Shown: one piece after another, positions 1 to 8,533 of the stretch
How the letters are laid out: each line of letters opens with the position of its first letter
Numbering within the stretch: the first letter of the stretch is position 1
Assembly (NCBI GenBank): GCA_030430565.1
Contig: JAUIKS010000012.1
Span: 124,001-188,000, forward strand
Source of the DNA: Polyangia bacterium
GTDB taxonomy: Bacteria; Myxococcota_A; Polyangia; Nannocystales; Nannocystaceae
Direction: 5' to 3'
Length of the DNA: 64,000 bases
Program-made: the position numbers and the translations under genes
The notes under the pieces: model-generated
Seen by the model: only the letters and a program-made list of their open reading frames with translations
Databases searched by the model: none
What the model was told of the DNA's origin: nothing

Positions 1-81
1 GGTGGGGGCGCTCGCGTGGGCGCGGCCCAGGCCGGCGGCGGCGAGCGAAGAGCTGTCGAAGCGGACAGGTTGAGCGGGCGG

Positions 82-1563
82 CTAGGGGTCGACGAGCGAG
101 CGCGGGTACGCGATACCGTAGACCCCGAGGCACATCTCGTCGAGCGTCTCGTCGCCCAGGTAGACGTCGATCGGCGCGTCGAGCCCGAACTCGTCGAGCG
201 CCTCGACGACGTAGGGGTTGGACATGCTGTTGTTGTAGGTGCAGCGCAGGTAGAGGAGGTCGCCCGCCTTAAACGTCGGGAGCTGGTCGAACTCGACGTC
301 GTAGGCGTAGCCGCGCTGCCACTCGAAGCTGTAGTTCGGGGTCTGCAGCAGGCACTCTTTCTCGGGCTGCAGGAGGCCCGGGTCGGGGCGCTGGATGCCG
401 AGCAGCATGTCGACGCCGACGTAGTGCATGTGCGAGGCGATCGACCAGATCTTTATCTCGGGGATCCCGTTGTCGATCTCGTAGAACATCTCCTCGGTGT
501 GCGCGGTCGCGCCGGCCGGGATGCGGAACTCCTTGCCGTCGTCGTCGTTGGGCCCGGGGAGCAGATGGAAGCCCTCGAAGTTCCCGATCAGGAACAGCTC
601 GGAGACGAAGTCGGGCAGGCCGTCGTGCCACTTGAGGTCGAGCGCGGTGCCGGGGTCGACCTCGGCGCCCGCGCCGGTCGGGTGGTAGTGGATGTTGACG
701 ATCAGGCGGCTGCCGGCGGTGAGCCGGAACGCGGCGTTCTCCGGCGGCGTGTTCGGCGTCGCGCCGGGGGCCCAGGCGGCGACGAGCGAGTCGCCCTGGA
801 TGCCGCCGCCGGGGCACTCGTACCAGCCGTCCTCGCCCGCGGTCTGCTCGCTCGAGGCGTTGTCGTCCGTGAACACGAGCACGTGGTGGACGATCTTCTC
901 GTTGCCGGGCACGACCTGCAGCGCCGCGAGGTAGGCGTCCTCCTCGAGCTGCGGGTCGAGCACGAAGCAGAGGAAGCGGTCGGAGTTGCCCTCGATCGTG
1001 ACCGCGGACTTCGGCGTGAGCGTGGTGTCGGCGTCCTCGAGCGCGAGCGACGGGCGCTCGGGCACGGGCGCGGCCTCGGCCGGGTCGCCCTCGGGCGCGC
1101 CGGCGTCCGCCCACTCGCGCAGCAGGACCTGCTCCGCGTCGCTGAGGCGCGTGTCGTCTTTGAAGCCGAAGCGGGGCTCACACTCCTCGGTCTCGTCGGC
1201 GCCGAAGGGCGGCATGGAGCCCGACTCCACCGCGTCGGCGAGCAGCGGGGCCCACTGCGCGGCGGCGTCGTAGCGGTCGAGCGCGAACGGGGCGATCCCG
1301 CCGTCCTCGTGGCAGCCGCTGCAGCTGCTGATGACGATCGGCGCGATGTCTCGATGCCACGTCGGCGGGTCGAGCAGCTCGGGGGCGCCGCTGCTCGACG
1401 CGCTCTCACCCTCGGTGGCGCTCGCGGCCTCGGTCTCGCCCGCGCTCCCGTCGACGTCGGTCTCGCTGCCCGCCGGCCCGCCGCTGCAGGCCGCGAGCGC
1501 GGCGCTCAGCGGAAGCGCGAGGAAGAACAATTGACCAGGGTGTACGCGCAAATTCGAAGCCAC
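82..1563 (-). CDS. Lipoprotein with CxxCH heme site and copper type II (PHM/DBM-like) monooxygenase domain
   Basis: A hydrophobic signal ends in the lipobox LAAC near residue 25, so it should be a lipoprotein. A single heme motif, CSGCH, lies near residue 82. It is followed by the copper-binding pattern of ascorbate-dependent type II monooxygenases: HHVLVF (about 226), NIHYHP (about 291) and SHMHYVG (about 378). In that family the two copper sites hydroxylate a substrate using O2 and an electron donor; the heme module may supply electrons (inference). The GTG at 1563 was chosen because it gives a normal signal peptide; a longer reading to an ATG at 1638 adds an Arg-rich leader. The substrate is unknown. 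Confidence 0.85.
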   Translation of the reverse strand: MASNLRVHPGQLFFLALPLSAALAACSGGPAGSETDVDGSAGETEAASATEGESASSSGAPELLDPPTWHRDIAPIVISSCSGCHEDGGIAPFALDRYDAAAQWAPLLADAVESGSMPPFGADETEECEPRFGFKDDTRLSDAEQVLLREWADAGAPEGDPAEAAPVPERPSLALEDADTTLTPKSAVTIEGNSDRFLCFVLDPQLEEDAYLAALQVVPGNEKIVHHVLVFTDDNASSEQTAGEDGWYECPGGGIQGDSLVAAWAPGATPNTPPENAAFRLTAGSRLIVNIHYHPTGAGAEVDPGTALDLKWHDGLPDFVSELFLIGNFEGFHLLPGPNDDDGKEFRIPAGATAHTEEMFYEIDNGIPEIKIWSIASHMHYVGVDMLLGIQRPDPGLLQPEKECLLQTPNYSFEWQRGYAYDVEFDQLPTFKAGDLLYLRCTYNNSMSNPYVVEALDEFGLDAPIDVYLGDETLDEMCLGVYGIAYPRSLVDP

Positions 1564-1702
1564 GGCACCTACACAGTACCGCACGCGGGGGAGCGCTCGA
1601 CCGGCGGCGCCGGCGCGATCACGCGCGCGGCGTGACATCGGCGTGACGCTAGGAGTGTCTGAGTCATCCGCGCGGCGCCGTGCGCCGCCAGGAGCGCCGC
1701 TC

Positions 1703-2311
1703 CTAGGGCGTCGTGACGACGACCTCGGCCTCGACCTCGTCGAGCGTGTACGTGTTCTGCCCGTGGTTGTGCAGGTGGAAGTAGACGGGGGTCCCGGCGG
1801 GCGCGTCGACGCCGGCGGTCAGCTCGTCCTCCTGGAGCACCATCGCCGGACCGGGGATCGTGAGTTCGCGCTCCCACACGATCGCGTCGCCGACCTGCAG
1901 CGCGACGTGGGCGGTCGCGGGCGCGGGCGCGATGAGGTCGAAGTAACGAAGCTCCAAGCGCATGGGTGTATCTGGGGTCATGTCGACGAGCGCGGGCTGC
2001 GTGAGCGTCACGTAATTGCACTGGTTCGTGTCGACCTCGAGGGTGCCGGACTCGATCAGCCAGCCGGCGAGGCCGCACTCGAGCTCATCCTCGGGCGGGC
2101 GGTGATCCGCGAAGGGATCGTCCGCCGCGCCGACGGCCTGCCAGGCCTCGTGGTCGATCACCGGGCGCCACTCTCGAGCGCCGCCGGCGTCGGCCGTGTC
2201 GCTGGCGTCCGCGCTCGTCGAGCCGGCGTCGTCGCTGCACGCCCCGCAGAGCGCCACTAGCAGACAGAGCGCGCGGGCTCCTGGAGCGCCTCGAGTCACG
2301 CGCGCGATCAT
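1703..2311 (-). CDS. Small lipoprotein of unknown function
   Basis: About 202 residues, with a signal peptide and lipobox LCGAC near residue 25, then a short Ser/Ala/Asp linker. The rest looks like a beta-rich secreted domain with no family I recognise; a HLHNHGQNTYT stretch near the C-terminus could bind metal. It lies just upstream, on the same strand, of the heme/copper monooxygenase (139 bp apart), so it may be co-transcribed and act with it. That is inference from position only. Confidence 0.7.
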   Translation of the reverse strand: MIARVTRGAPGARALCLLVALCGACSDDAGSTSADASDTADAGGAREWRPVIDHEAWQAVGAADDPFADHRPPEDELECGLAGWLIESGTLEVDTNQCNYVTLTQPALVDMTPDTPMRLELRYFDLIAPAPATAHVALQVGDAIVWERELTIPGPAMVLQEDELTAGVDAPAGTPVYFHLHNHGQNTYTLDEVEAEVVVTTP

Positions 2312-2413
2312 AGCAGGAGCGGCAGGCGGTCGCGGGCCCGGCTTCGTGCTATCAGGCCCGTGCTGTCAGTGCGTGAGCTTGACCCAGACGTGGCGCCGAC
2401 GCGGCCGAGTATC

Positions 2414-2890
2414 ATGATGGATGACCTCGAGTTCACGCTCGACGGTCTCCCGCGCACGCTCGAGGTCCTGGTCGAGGTCTCGCGGGGGAGCTTCGCCAAG
2501 CGCGACTCCGAGGGGCGCGTCGACTTCTACTCGCCCGTGCCGTGCCCGTACAACTACGGCTGCGTCCCTGAGATCGGGGCGCCTGACGGGGCGCCGCTCG
2601 ATGTCGTGCTCCTGGGTCCACGCCTGCCGCGGGGCGAACGCGTCACCGTCGAGCTGCTCGGGATCGTCGATTTTCTCGACTGCGGTCTGCAGGACCCCAA
2701 GCTCATCACGGTCCCGGTCGGGCTCCGCCTCCCGCCCTGCTGGCCCGGCGTCGATCGTTTCTTCCGCGTCTACGCGCTCGCAAAGCGCTGTTTGGCGGCG
2801 GCGCGACGAAAGCGAGGGGAGACGCGGTTTCGCGGGTGGCTGCGGCATCCCGTCGTGGCGGCGGGCGGCGTCGGTAAATTCGCGTCATGA
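2414..2890 (+). CDS. Inorganic pyrophosphatase-like protein
   Basis: About 158 residues. The segment SPVPCPYNYGCVPEI, then DGAPLDVVLLGP and later GIVDFLDCGLQDPKLI, follows the order of family I soluble pyrophosphatases, where Asp residues of the DxxPLDV region and the following Asp/Lys positions bind Mg2+ and pyrophosphate. The role would be hydrolysis of PPi to phosphate in the cytoplasm. The ATG pair at 2414/2417 is preferred to upstream starts, which lack similarity. The protein is somewhat short and divergent (LDCGLQDPKLI instead of the usual D-x-G-E-x-D-x-K-x-I), so it may be a paralogue and not the housekeeping enzyme. Confidence 0.75.
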   Translation: MMDDLEFTLDGLPRTLEVLVEVSRGSFAKRDSEGRVDFYSPVPCPYNYGCVPEIGAPDGAPLDVVLLGPRLPRGERVTVELLGIVDFLDCGLQDPKLITVPVGLRLPPCWPGVDRFFRVYALAKRCLAAARRKRGETRFRGWLRHPVVAAGGVGKFAS

Positions 2891-3006
2891 TCCAGGAGTC
2901 ATCGCGGTATGACAGAGGCGCGTCGAGCTCGCGCGCGCACGCGCGCGGCTGTGTACGATAGGACCTACGCCCGCGCGGCTCCGAGACTCGAAGGACGACG
3001 ATTGAG

Positions 3007-4017
3007 ATGAGCACTTCTGGCCACAGCTCCGGCTCCGGCTCGCGACCTCCACGCGACGGCGCCCCGCGGATTCATGTCGTCACGGGCGAAGCTCCTCCAC
3101 GGGGCGCCGCCGCGCCCGCGCCGTACCCCGACGGCGCGCGGCGGGGCGGCTGGAGCCTCTCGGAGGCCTACGACTACTGCGAGCGCCTGGCGAGCGCGCA
3201 CTACGAGAACTTCCCGGTCGCCTCGCGCTTCGTCCCGGCGTCGCTGCGGCCGCACATCACGGCCGTCTACGCGTTCGCGCGCTCGGCCGACGACTTCGCC
3301 GACGAGCCGCGCTACGAGGGCCGGCGCGTCGAGGCGCTCAACCAGTGGGAGCAGCTGCTCGAGCAGTGCTACCACCAAGAGTCCGAGCACCCGGTGTTCA
3401 TGGCGCTGCGCGACACGGTGCGTCGCCACGACATCCCGATCATCCCGTTTCGCTGCCTGTTGACCGGCTTTCGGATGGACGTGGGGCGCCGGCGCTACCG
3501 CACGTTCGAAGAGCTGCGGCGCTACTGCAGCAAGTCGGCCGAGCCGGTCGGCCGGATCGTGCTCGAGATCCACGGCTACCACGACCCAGGGCTGCACCGC
3601 TTCAGCGACTCGCTGTGCGCGGGCCTGCAGGTCACCAACATGCTGCAGGACGTGGGCGTCGACGTGGTCCGCGGCCAGCACTACCTGCCCGACGAGGACT
3701 TGGTGTACTTCGGCGTGCGCGAGCAGGACCTGGTGGCGCGCCGCGTGACGCCGGCGTTTCGCGAGCTGATGGCCTACTCGGTCGCGCGCGCGCGCAGCCT
3801 GTTCATGCGCGGCAAGCCGCTCATCCGCCGCGTCTCCGCCGGCCTCTCGATGGAGCTCGAGGCGACCTGGCGCGGCGGCGTGGCGATCCTCGATCGCATC
3901 GAGGCCGCGGACTTCGACGTCCTGCGCGCGCGCCCCAAGCTCGAGCGGCTCGACGTCGCCGGGATCGCGCTGCGCTCGCTGCTGTCCTACGGGCGGCGGT
4001 TCGTCCGCGGCGAGTGA
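3007..4017 (+). CDS. hpnC: Squalene/phytoene synthase family protein, HpnC type
   Basis: About 336 residues. After a disordered Ser/Gly/Pro leader of about 45 residues comes a trans-prenyl synthase core: HYENFPVASRFVP, the first Asp-rich motif SADDFADE, and the second Asp region NMLQDVGVD followed by GQHYLPDEDL. This wording is typical of HpnC, which with HpnD and HpnE makes squalene from farnesyl diphosphate through presqualene diphosphate and hydroxysqualene. No hpnD or hpnE lies next to it; a general amine oxidase at 5901 is not clearly HpnE. An AAGGA precedes the ATG. Family is certain, exact product (squalene or phytoene) less so. Confidence 0.85.
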   Translation: MSTSGHSSGSGSRPPRDGAPRIHVVTGEAPPRGAAAPAPYPDGARRGGWSLSEAYDYCERLASAHYENFPVASRFVPASLRPHITAVYAFARSADDFADEPRYEGRRVEALNQWEQLLEQCYHQESEHPVFMALRDTVRRHDIPIIPFRCLLTGFRMDVGRRRYRTFEELRRYCSKSAEPVGRIVLEIHGYHDPGLHRFSDSLCAGLQVTNMLQDVGVDVVRGQHYLPDEDLVYFGVREQDLVARRVTPAFRELMAYSVARARSLFMRGKPLIRRVSAGLSMELEATWRGGVAILDRIEAADFDVLRARPKLERLDVAGIALRSLLSYGRRFVRGE

Positions 4018-4112
4018 CGAGCGACACGCGCGTCGCGGCGTGACGCGCGGGTCGTGACGAGCCGCGCGCGGCGAGTGAGCGCGCGTCGGCGATCGTGGTC
4101 CATACTCCGCGC

Positions 4113-4703
4113 ATGCATAAGACCACTGGCTTTCTCGGCCTCTCCCTGCTGATTGGCGCGCTGAGCCTCGCGCCGCTGGCCTGCGGCGACTCGACGGGCG
4201 CGAGCGACACGGACGCGAGCGCGGGCACCGTGATAGAGACCTCGGGCTCGACTTCAAGTATGACCGGAGGGACATCTTCTGGCGGGAGCACAGCGGGCTC
4301 GAGCACGGGGGCGAGCGGGAGCACGACCGACGGCGGGACCGATGTCACCGGCGGGAGCACGACCAGCTCCACGGCGACGAGCTCCGGGGGATCGACCGGC
4401 TTCTGCGAGGGCTTCTTGCCGCCGCCGCTGCCCGAGACCCTCGAGGACGGCGTGGTCGGCGAGCCCTACGAGGTCCAGTTCACGATGCCCGGCGTCGAGC
4501 AGGCCGACGCGGTGTGGTCGACCGACGACGAGCTGCCGGCGGGGCTCTCGCTCGACGCCGACACGGGGGTGCTCTCGGGCGCGCCCGAGCTCGCCGGCGA
4601 GACGGTCTTCGGCATCACGGGCTACGTCAAAGAGCCGCCGGACGACTGCGCGCTCGCGCCGGGCTACACCGATTACGTCTTCACGGTCGTCGAGGCGCCC
4701 TAG
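4113..4703 (+). CDS. Lipoprotein with Gly/Ser/Thr linker and putative Ig-like domain
   Basis: About 196 residues. The ATG at 4113 gives a compact signal peptide with lipobox LAPLAC. A long Gly/Ser/Thr linker (about residues 25-95) leads to a C-terminal domain with the pattern ELPAGLSLDADTGVLSG, the hallmark of He_PIG/putative-Ig repeats (cadherin-like fold). Expected on the outer membrane or cell surface, as a binding or adhesion module. No functional partner is visible nearby. Confidence 0.75.
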   Translation: MHKTTGFLGLSLLIGALSLAPLACGDSTGASDTDASAGTVIETSGSTSSMTGGTSSGGSTAGSSTGASGSTTDGGTDVTGGSTTSSTATSSGGSTGFCEGFLPPPLPETLEDGVVGEPYEVQFTMPGVEQADAVWSTDDELPAGLSLDADTGVLSGAPELAGETVFGITGYVKEPPDDCALAPGYTDYVFTVVEAP

Positions 4704-4716
4704 GAGCGCGTCTGAG

Positions 4717-5796
4717 TCATCCGCGCGGCGACGGCTTGGGCACGCCGCGGCCGCGGTCGAGCAGCTGATCCGGGCGGACGCCCTCGATCTGGCCGCGGAA
4801 CACGACGTAGGCGGCGGGCCCCAGCGCCATGCTGTAGAGCAGCACGCCGACCGCCGAGATCATGCCGTACAGCGGCATGGCCTCGATCGCGATCACGCTG
4901 AGCAGCATCCCGCCGATGAAGAACGCGAAGATCGGGATCACGGCCGCGAACGCGATCGCGTAGCGGTTGCCCGAGGTCAGCGTCCAGCTGCGTCGCAGCG
5001 CCCCGATCGCGCCCGTCTCCTCGGTCAGCACGACCGGGATCCCGAGGGACAGGCCGAGCGCGAAGCGGACGGAGTAGAAGAAGATCGTCACCATGCTGGC
5101 GACCACGAACACGAGCCCGATCAGGCCCGAGGGCAGCAGCGCCGCGATCTGGAACACGACGTAGAGCGCCATCACGGCGGCGATCAGGACGCCGAGGAAG
5201 AACGCGGTCGTGAGCCCGGTGACCGCGATCACGGTCTTGAGGTGCACGAGCCCGCGGCGCAGGAACTCGAGCAGGAGCCCCTTGGGCGCCCGGTCGTCGC
5301 TGGCCTCGATCGTCGCGCCGACCAGCGGGCCCTGGAAGATCAGGCTGACGCCCCAGCTCAGCATCCCCGAGGCGGCGACGCCGAGCCACGCGGCCATGGG
5401 TGTCCGATCAAACAGGCCGCCGACGGAGCTGATGACGCCGTCGAGCTGCTCGCCGAGGAGCGCGCCGACGACCTCGACGCCGAGGCTGGCGAGCGCGAGC
5501 AGGAGCAGCACGTGCGGCTTGCGGACGAGCACGTAGGCGGCGAGCTTGACGATGTCGAGCGGGCCGACGGTGCGCTCTGGCTCTGGGGTCAGGAGGTAGT
5601 CGAGGTCGGCGTTCACCGGCCCGCCGGCGTTGAGGGGCGAGCCGGGGGCGGCGTTGAGAGGCGAGCCGGGGGCGGCGTTGAGGGGCGAGCCGGGGGCGGC
5701 GTTGAGGGGCGAGCCGGGGGCGCCGCCTGCGTGCTCGGTTGGCAGGGTGACCCCTTCGGGGACCAGCGGGGGGTGCTCGCGCGGGGTCTCTGACAT
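4717..5796 (-). CDS. Multi-pass membrane protein with N-terminal octapeptide repeats
   Basis: About 359 residues. The N-terminus carries four copies of PGSPLNAA, encoded by four 24-bp direct repeats. The remainder has about six hydrophobic segments (for example VLLLLALASLGVEVVGALL and FFLGVLIAAVMALYVVFQIA), with a RRSWTLTSGNRYAIAF stretch near the end. That architecture resembles bacterial DUF-type integral membrane proteins such as glycerophosphoryl diester phosphodiesterase membrane-domain or YciC-like proteins, but no active site is seen. The ATG at 5796 is chosen because upstream codons look non-coding. Confidence 0.75.
   Translation of the reverse strand: MSETPREHPPLVPEGVTLPTEHAGGAPGSPLNAAPGSPLNAAPGSPLNAAPGSPLNAGGPVNADLDYLLTPEPERTVGPLDIVKLAAYVLVRKPHVLLLLALASLGVEVVGALLGEQLDGVISSVGGLFDRTPMAAWLGVAASGMLSWGVSLIFQGPLVGATIEASDDRAPKGLLLEFLRRGLVHLKTVIAVTGLTTAFFLGVLIAAVMALYVVFQIAALLPSGLIGLVFVVASMVTIFFYSVRFALGLSLGIPVVLTEETGAIGALRRSWTLTSGNRYAIAFAAVIPIFAFFIGGMLLSVIAIEAMPLYGMISAVGVLLYSMALGPAAYVVFRGQIEGVRPDQLLDRGRGVPKPSPRG
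5627..5722. repeat. Four tandem 24-bp repeats inside the membrane-protein gene
   Basis: Units begin at 5627, 5651, 5675 and 5699 with the form GCGTTGAGGGGCGAGCCGGG plus GGCG. One unit has an A for G change. They encode the PGSPLNAA octapeptides read on the minus strand. Near identity at the DNA level suggests recent slippage. Confidence 0.9.
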
Positions 5797-5900
5797 CGGC
5801 ACGGCGGTCGTATCACGCGCCGGCGTCAGCACGCCACCGGCCCTCGAGTCTGTTCCTGCCTCCCGCGCGGCGGTAGGCTGGGCGCGCGCGGAGGCTGCTG

Positions 5901-7247
5901 ATGAACCGTGGGTCTGAACAGGCGAAGGAGCGGTCGGAGGGCGTCGATGAGCGCTCGCCAGGGAGCGCAAAAACATCGGGTCGCGCCGCGCCGGATGTCG
6001 ATGTCGTGATCGTCGGCGCCGGGATCGCGGGCCTTGCCGCCGCGAAGACCGTGCGCGCCCAGGGTCGCAGCGCCGCGCTGCTCGAGGCGCGCGGTCGCGT
6101 CGGGGGGCGGGCGTACACCGACTCGAGCGCCGTCGGGCTGCCCTTTGATCGCGGCTGTCACTGGCTACACAACGCCCGCGAGAACCCGTTTCGCGAGCTG
6201 GCGGATCGCTGGGGGGTCGCCTACGGGCGAGACCGCGGCCCGCGGCGGATCTACCTCGGCGATCGCTGGGCGACGCGCGCGGAGGAGCGCGCGCGCGCAC
6301 GGTTCGAGCGCGAGGCCTTTGATCGCGTCGAGCGAGCTGGCGCGGCGGGTCGCGATGTCGCCGCGAGCGAGGCGCTGGGCGACGCGCTCGACGGCTCGCC
6401 CTGGGCGCCGATGTTCGTCCAGCGCTACACGACGATCATGGGCGTCGAGCCGGCGCGCAGCTCGAGCCTCGACTTCTACAACTACGAGGACAGCGGCGAC
6501 TACCCCGTGCGCGACGGCTTCGGCGCGCTGGTCGCTCGCTACGCGGAGGGCGTGGAGGTCTCGCTCGAGACGCCGGTGCGCGCGATCGACTGGTCAGGGG
6601 CGGGGGTCGTCGTCGAGACGCTCCGGGGAAAGCTCTCCGCCCGCGCCGTGATCATCACGGCGCCGACCTCGGTGCTCGAGGCGGGCGTGATCCGCTTTAC
6701 GCCGCAGCTGCCCGAGTGGAAGCTCGCCGCGATCGCGGGCGTGCCGATGGGGCACTCCAACAAGGTCGCGCTGCGCTTCGATCGCGACATCCTCGCGGAG
6801 GACTTCGAGGTGGAGGACGACACGAACCTGGAGCTCGCCGCCGGCGCGCCCCAGGTGCCCAGCTTTCAGCTGCGCCCCTTCGGGCGCGCGCTCGCGATCG
6901 CGCACGTCGCCGGGGAGCTCGCCCGAGAGCTCGAGCGCGCCGGGCCGCTGGCGATGGTCGGTTTTGCGCGTGATCAGCTGCAGCTCGCGTTTGGCTCGTC
7001 GCTCGCGCGGCACCTCAGCGCCTACGCCACGACCGCCTGGAGCGCCGATCCGTGGTCCCTGGGCGCGTTCTCGTTCGCGGCGCCGGGTCGCGCGTCGGCC
7101 CGCGAGGACTACGCGCGCCCGATCGCGGAGCGCCTGTTCTTCGCCGGCGACGCCGCCTCGGTCGGGGCCTTCGGCTCTGCCCACGGCGCGCTCGAGACCG
7201 GGGTCCTCGCCGCGCGCGCAGCACTCGACGCGCTTCGACGGTTGTAG
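5901..7247 (+). CDS. Flavin-containing amine oxidase (FAD-dependent)
   Basis: About 448 residues. An N-terminal disordered leader of about 30 residues precedes the dinucleotide-binding motif VVIVGAGIAGLAAA and the GGRAYT motif that contacts FAD. The FDRGCHWLH segment and the C-terminal RLFFAGDAAS...GSAHGALETG region are the standard FAD-binding ends of the monoamine/polyamine oxidase family. The reaction would be oxidation of an amine (or a related desaturation) with O2 as acceptor. The substrate cannot be told from sequence. A GAGG lies upstream of the ATG. Confidence 0.85.
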   Translation: MNRGSEQAKERSEGVDERSPGSAKTSGRAAPDVDVVIVGAGIAGLAAAKTVRAQGRSAALLEARGRVGGRAYTDSSAVGLPFDRGCHWLHNARENPFRELADRWGVAYGRDRGPRRIYLGDRWATRAEERARARFEREAFDRVERAGAAGRDVAASEALGDALDGSPWAPMFVQRYTTIMGVEPARSSSLDFYNYEDSGDYPVRDGFGALVARYAEGVEVSLETPVRAIDWSGAGVVVETLRGKLSARAVIITAPTSVLEAGVIRFTPQLPEWKLAAIAGVPMGHSNKVALRFDRDILAEDFEVEDDTNLELAAGAPQVPSFQLRPFGRALAIAHVAGELARELERAGPLAMVGFARDQLQLAFGSSLARHLSAYATTAWSADPWSLGAFSFAAPGRASAREDYARPIAERLFFAGDAASVGAFGSAHGALETGVLAARAALDALRRL

Positions 7248-7344
7248 AAGCACGCGCCTCGACCCAGCCCGGCTGTGGCGAGGCGCGCGCGCTGCATGGT
7301 ATGACCGTCACGGCGACTCGCTCGCCCGACCCGAGAACAACACG

Positions 7345-7899
7345 ATGATGTCACTACGCCGCTCCCTGCTCGTCCTGCTGTCGGCCGCCACCCTGCTCGG
7401 AGTCCCCGCGTGCTCCCAGATCAAGGTGCACACCGTGTACGACCGCAGCGTCGACTTCAGCGCGTTCAAGACCTGGTCGTGGGCGACCGACGAGGGGATG
7501 CTGATCAACGACGGCTCGCTCAACCCGCGGATCTACAACGAGAGCAACGAGAAGCTGATCCGCCAGGCGGTCGAGCGCGAGCTCGGTCAGCGCGGGATGG
7601 CCAATAAGCCAGTCGGCGACGAGGAGGCGCAGCTCGTGCTGTTCTTCACCGTCACGACCGAGAAGATGGTCGAGGTCGGCGGGCTCGGGACGAACCCCTA
7701 CAACCTCCAGTGGAGCGAGGATGTCGCGAGCCGTCAGCAGACCAAGGGGACCCTGACGATCGGGGTCTTCGACCGCAGCACCCGCAAGCAGGTCTGGAGC
7801 GGCTGGGGCTCGCGGCCGCTGACGCCCGGCGAGGAGCCGAAGCCGGTCATCGATATGGCGGTCGCGAAGCTCTTCGAAGACTTCCCGCCGAAGCAGTAG
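7345..7899 (+). CDS. DUF4136 family lipoprotein
   Basis: About 184 residues with lipobox GVPAC after a short signal. The body has the DUF4136 pattern: a start with YDRSVDFSAFKTWSW, a central LVLFFTVTTEK, and GTLTIGVFDRSTRKQVWSGWGS. Proteins of this family are outer-membrane-associated and of unknown function. ATG codons at 7345 and 7348 are both possible starts. It is 97 bp downstream of the amine oxidase on the same strand. Confidence 0.85.
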   Translation: MMSLRRSLLVLLSAATLLGVPACSQIKVHTVYDRSVDFSAFKTWSWATDEGMLINDGSLNPRIYNESNEKLIRQAVERELGQRGMANKPVGDEEAQLVLFFTVTTEKMVEVGGLGTNPYNLQWSEDVASRQQTKGTLTIGVFDRSTRKQVWSGWGSRPLTPGEEPKPVIDMAVAKLFEDFPPKQ

Positions 7900-7914
7900 C
7901 CGCGCGAGCGCGCG

Positions 7915-8292
7915 TCAGTGCAGGAGCGCGGCGCGGCGCGGGACCCCGCCGAGCGACGCGAGCGCCCGCTGCAGCCGCGGGAGCTCGAGCCGCGGCGCGT
8001 TTGGAACATGCTTTAATAGCCAGGTAGAGACATCCTCGAGCTCCCGCGCGCGGTAGCTGCCGCGCCCGCGCGCGTACAGCTCGTAGCAGGCCTCCGCTCG
8101 CGCCGGCGTCAGCAGCGAGGTCCCCGAGTCACGGTGCCAGAGCTGGAGCTGCGGATCTTCGTCGTGGCGCCAAGGGTCGACCCAGCGGCGCAGCTGCCAG
8201 TAGCCGATCCAGCGCGTGAGCCGTCGCGTTCGCGGGTCGTGGCTCGGCGGCGGCGTCGCGCCAGGGAGTAGGAGAGGTGGCTCAATGGTCAC
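7915..8292 (-). CDS. Hypothetical protein, 125 residues
   Basis: Starts at GTG 8292 and ends 16 bp from the convergent DUF4136 gene. The sequence is basic, rich in Arg and Trp (WIGYWQLRRWVDPWRHDEDP), with no signal peptide or recognised domain. Codon use fits its neighbours and a good promoter-like sequence sits just upstream. Function unknown. Confidence 0.55.
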   Translation of the reverse strand: MTIEPPLLLPGATPPPSHDPRTRRLTRWIGYWQLRRWVDPWRHDEDPQLQLWHRDSGTSLLTPARAEACYELYARGRGSYRARELEDVSTWLLKHVPNAPRLELPRLQRALASLGGVPRRAALLH

Positions 8293-8305
8293 CAGAAGAG
8301 GATGT

Positions 8306-8333
8306 GTTATATGAAATTGAAAATCAAATTCAA
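8306..8333 (-). promoter_or_regulatory. Possible sigma-70 type promoter in an AT-rich island
   Basis: Read on the minus strand: TTGAAT (-35), 16-bp spacer, TATAAC (-10), placing a start a few bases before the GTG at 8292, so the transcript would be nearly leaderless. The island at 8300-8345 stands out as AT-rich in very GC-rich DNA and lies between divergent genes, so it may also serve the gene at 8534. Nothing else is seen in 8293-8533. Confidence 0.35.
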
Positions 8334-8533
8334 AAATGATATGTCGTGTCGGGTGCGGCCACGCCGTGTTTTGTGGGCGTCCGCATCACCCATTTTGACC
8401 CGCACGCGAAGACCCTTCGCGTGACTTTTTTCGCCGCGCCGCAGGCGGGGCGGGATGAAGCACGGGCGATGCGGTACCATCAATCGTCGAGCCTCCGCGA
8501 CCGCGTGGAGGCGAGGCTGGAGCCCCCCCACGC

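Noticed and set aside
16..1635. Long plus-strand frame over the copper monooxygenase
   Set aside because: Arg/Val/Leu-rich shadow; the minus strand carries heme and copper motifs and a signal peptide.
5901..7247. Naming the amine oxidase HpnE because hpnC is near
   Set aside because: Its GGRAYT and FDRGCHWLH context is that of monoamine/polyamine oxidases, it is 1.9 kb from hpnC with other genes between, and no HpnE-specific feature is seen.
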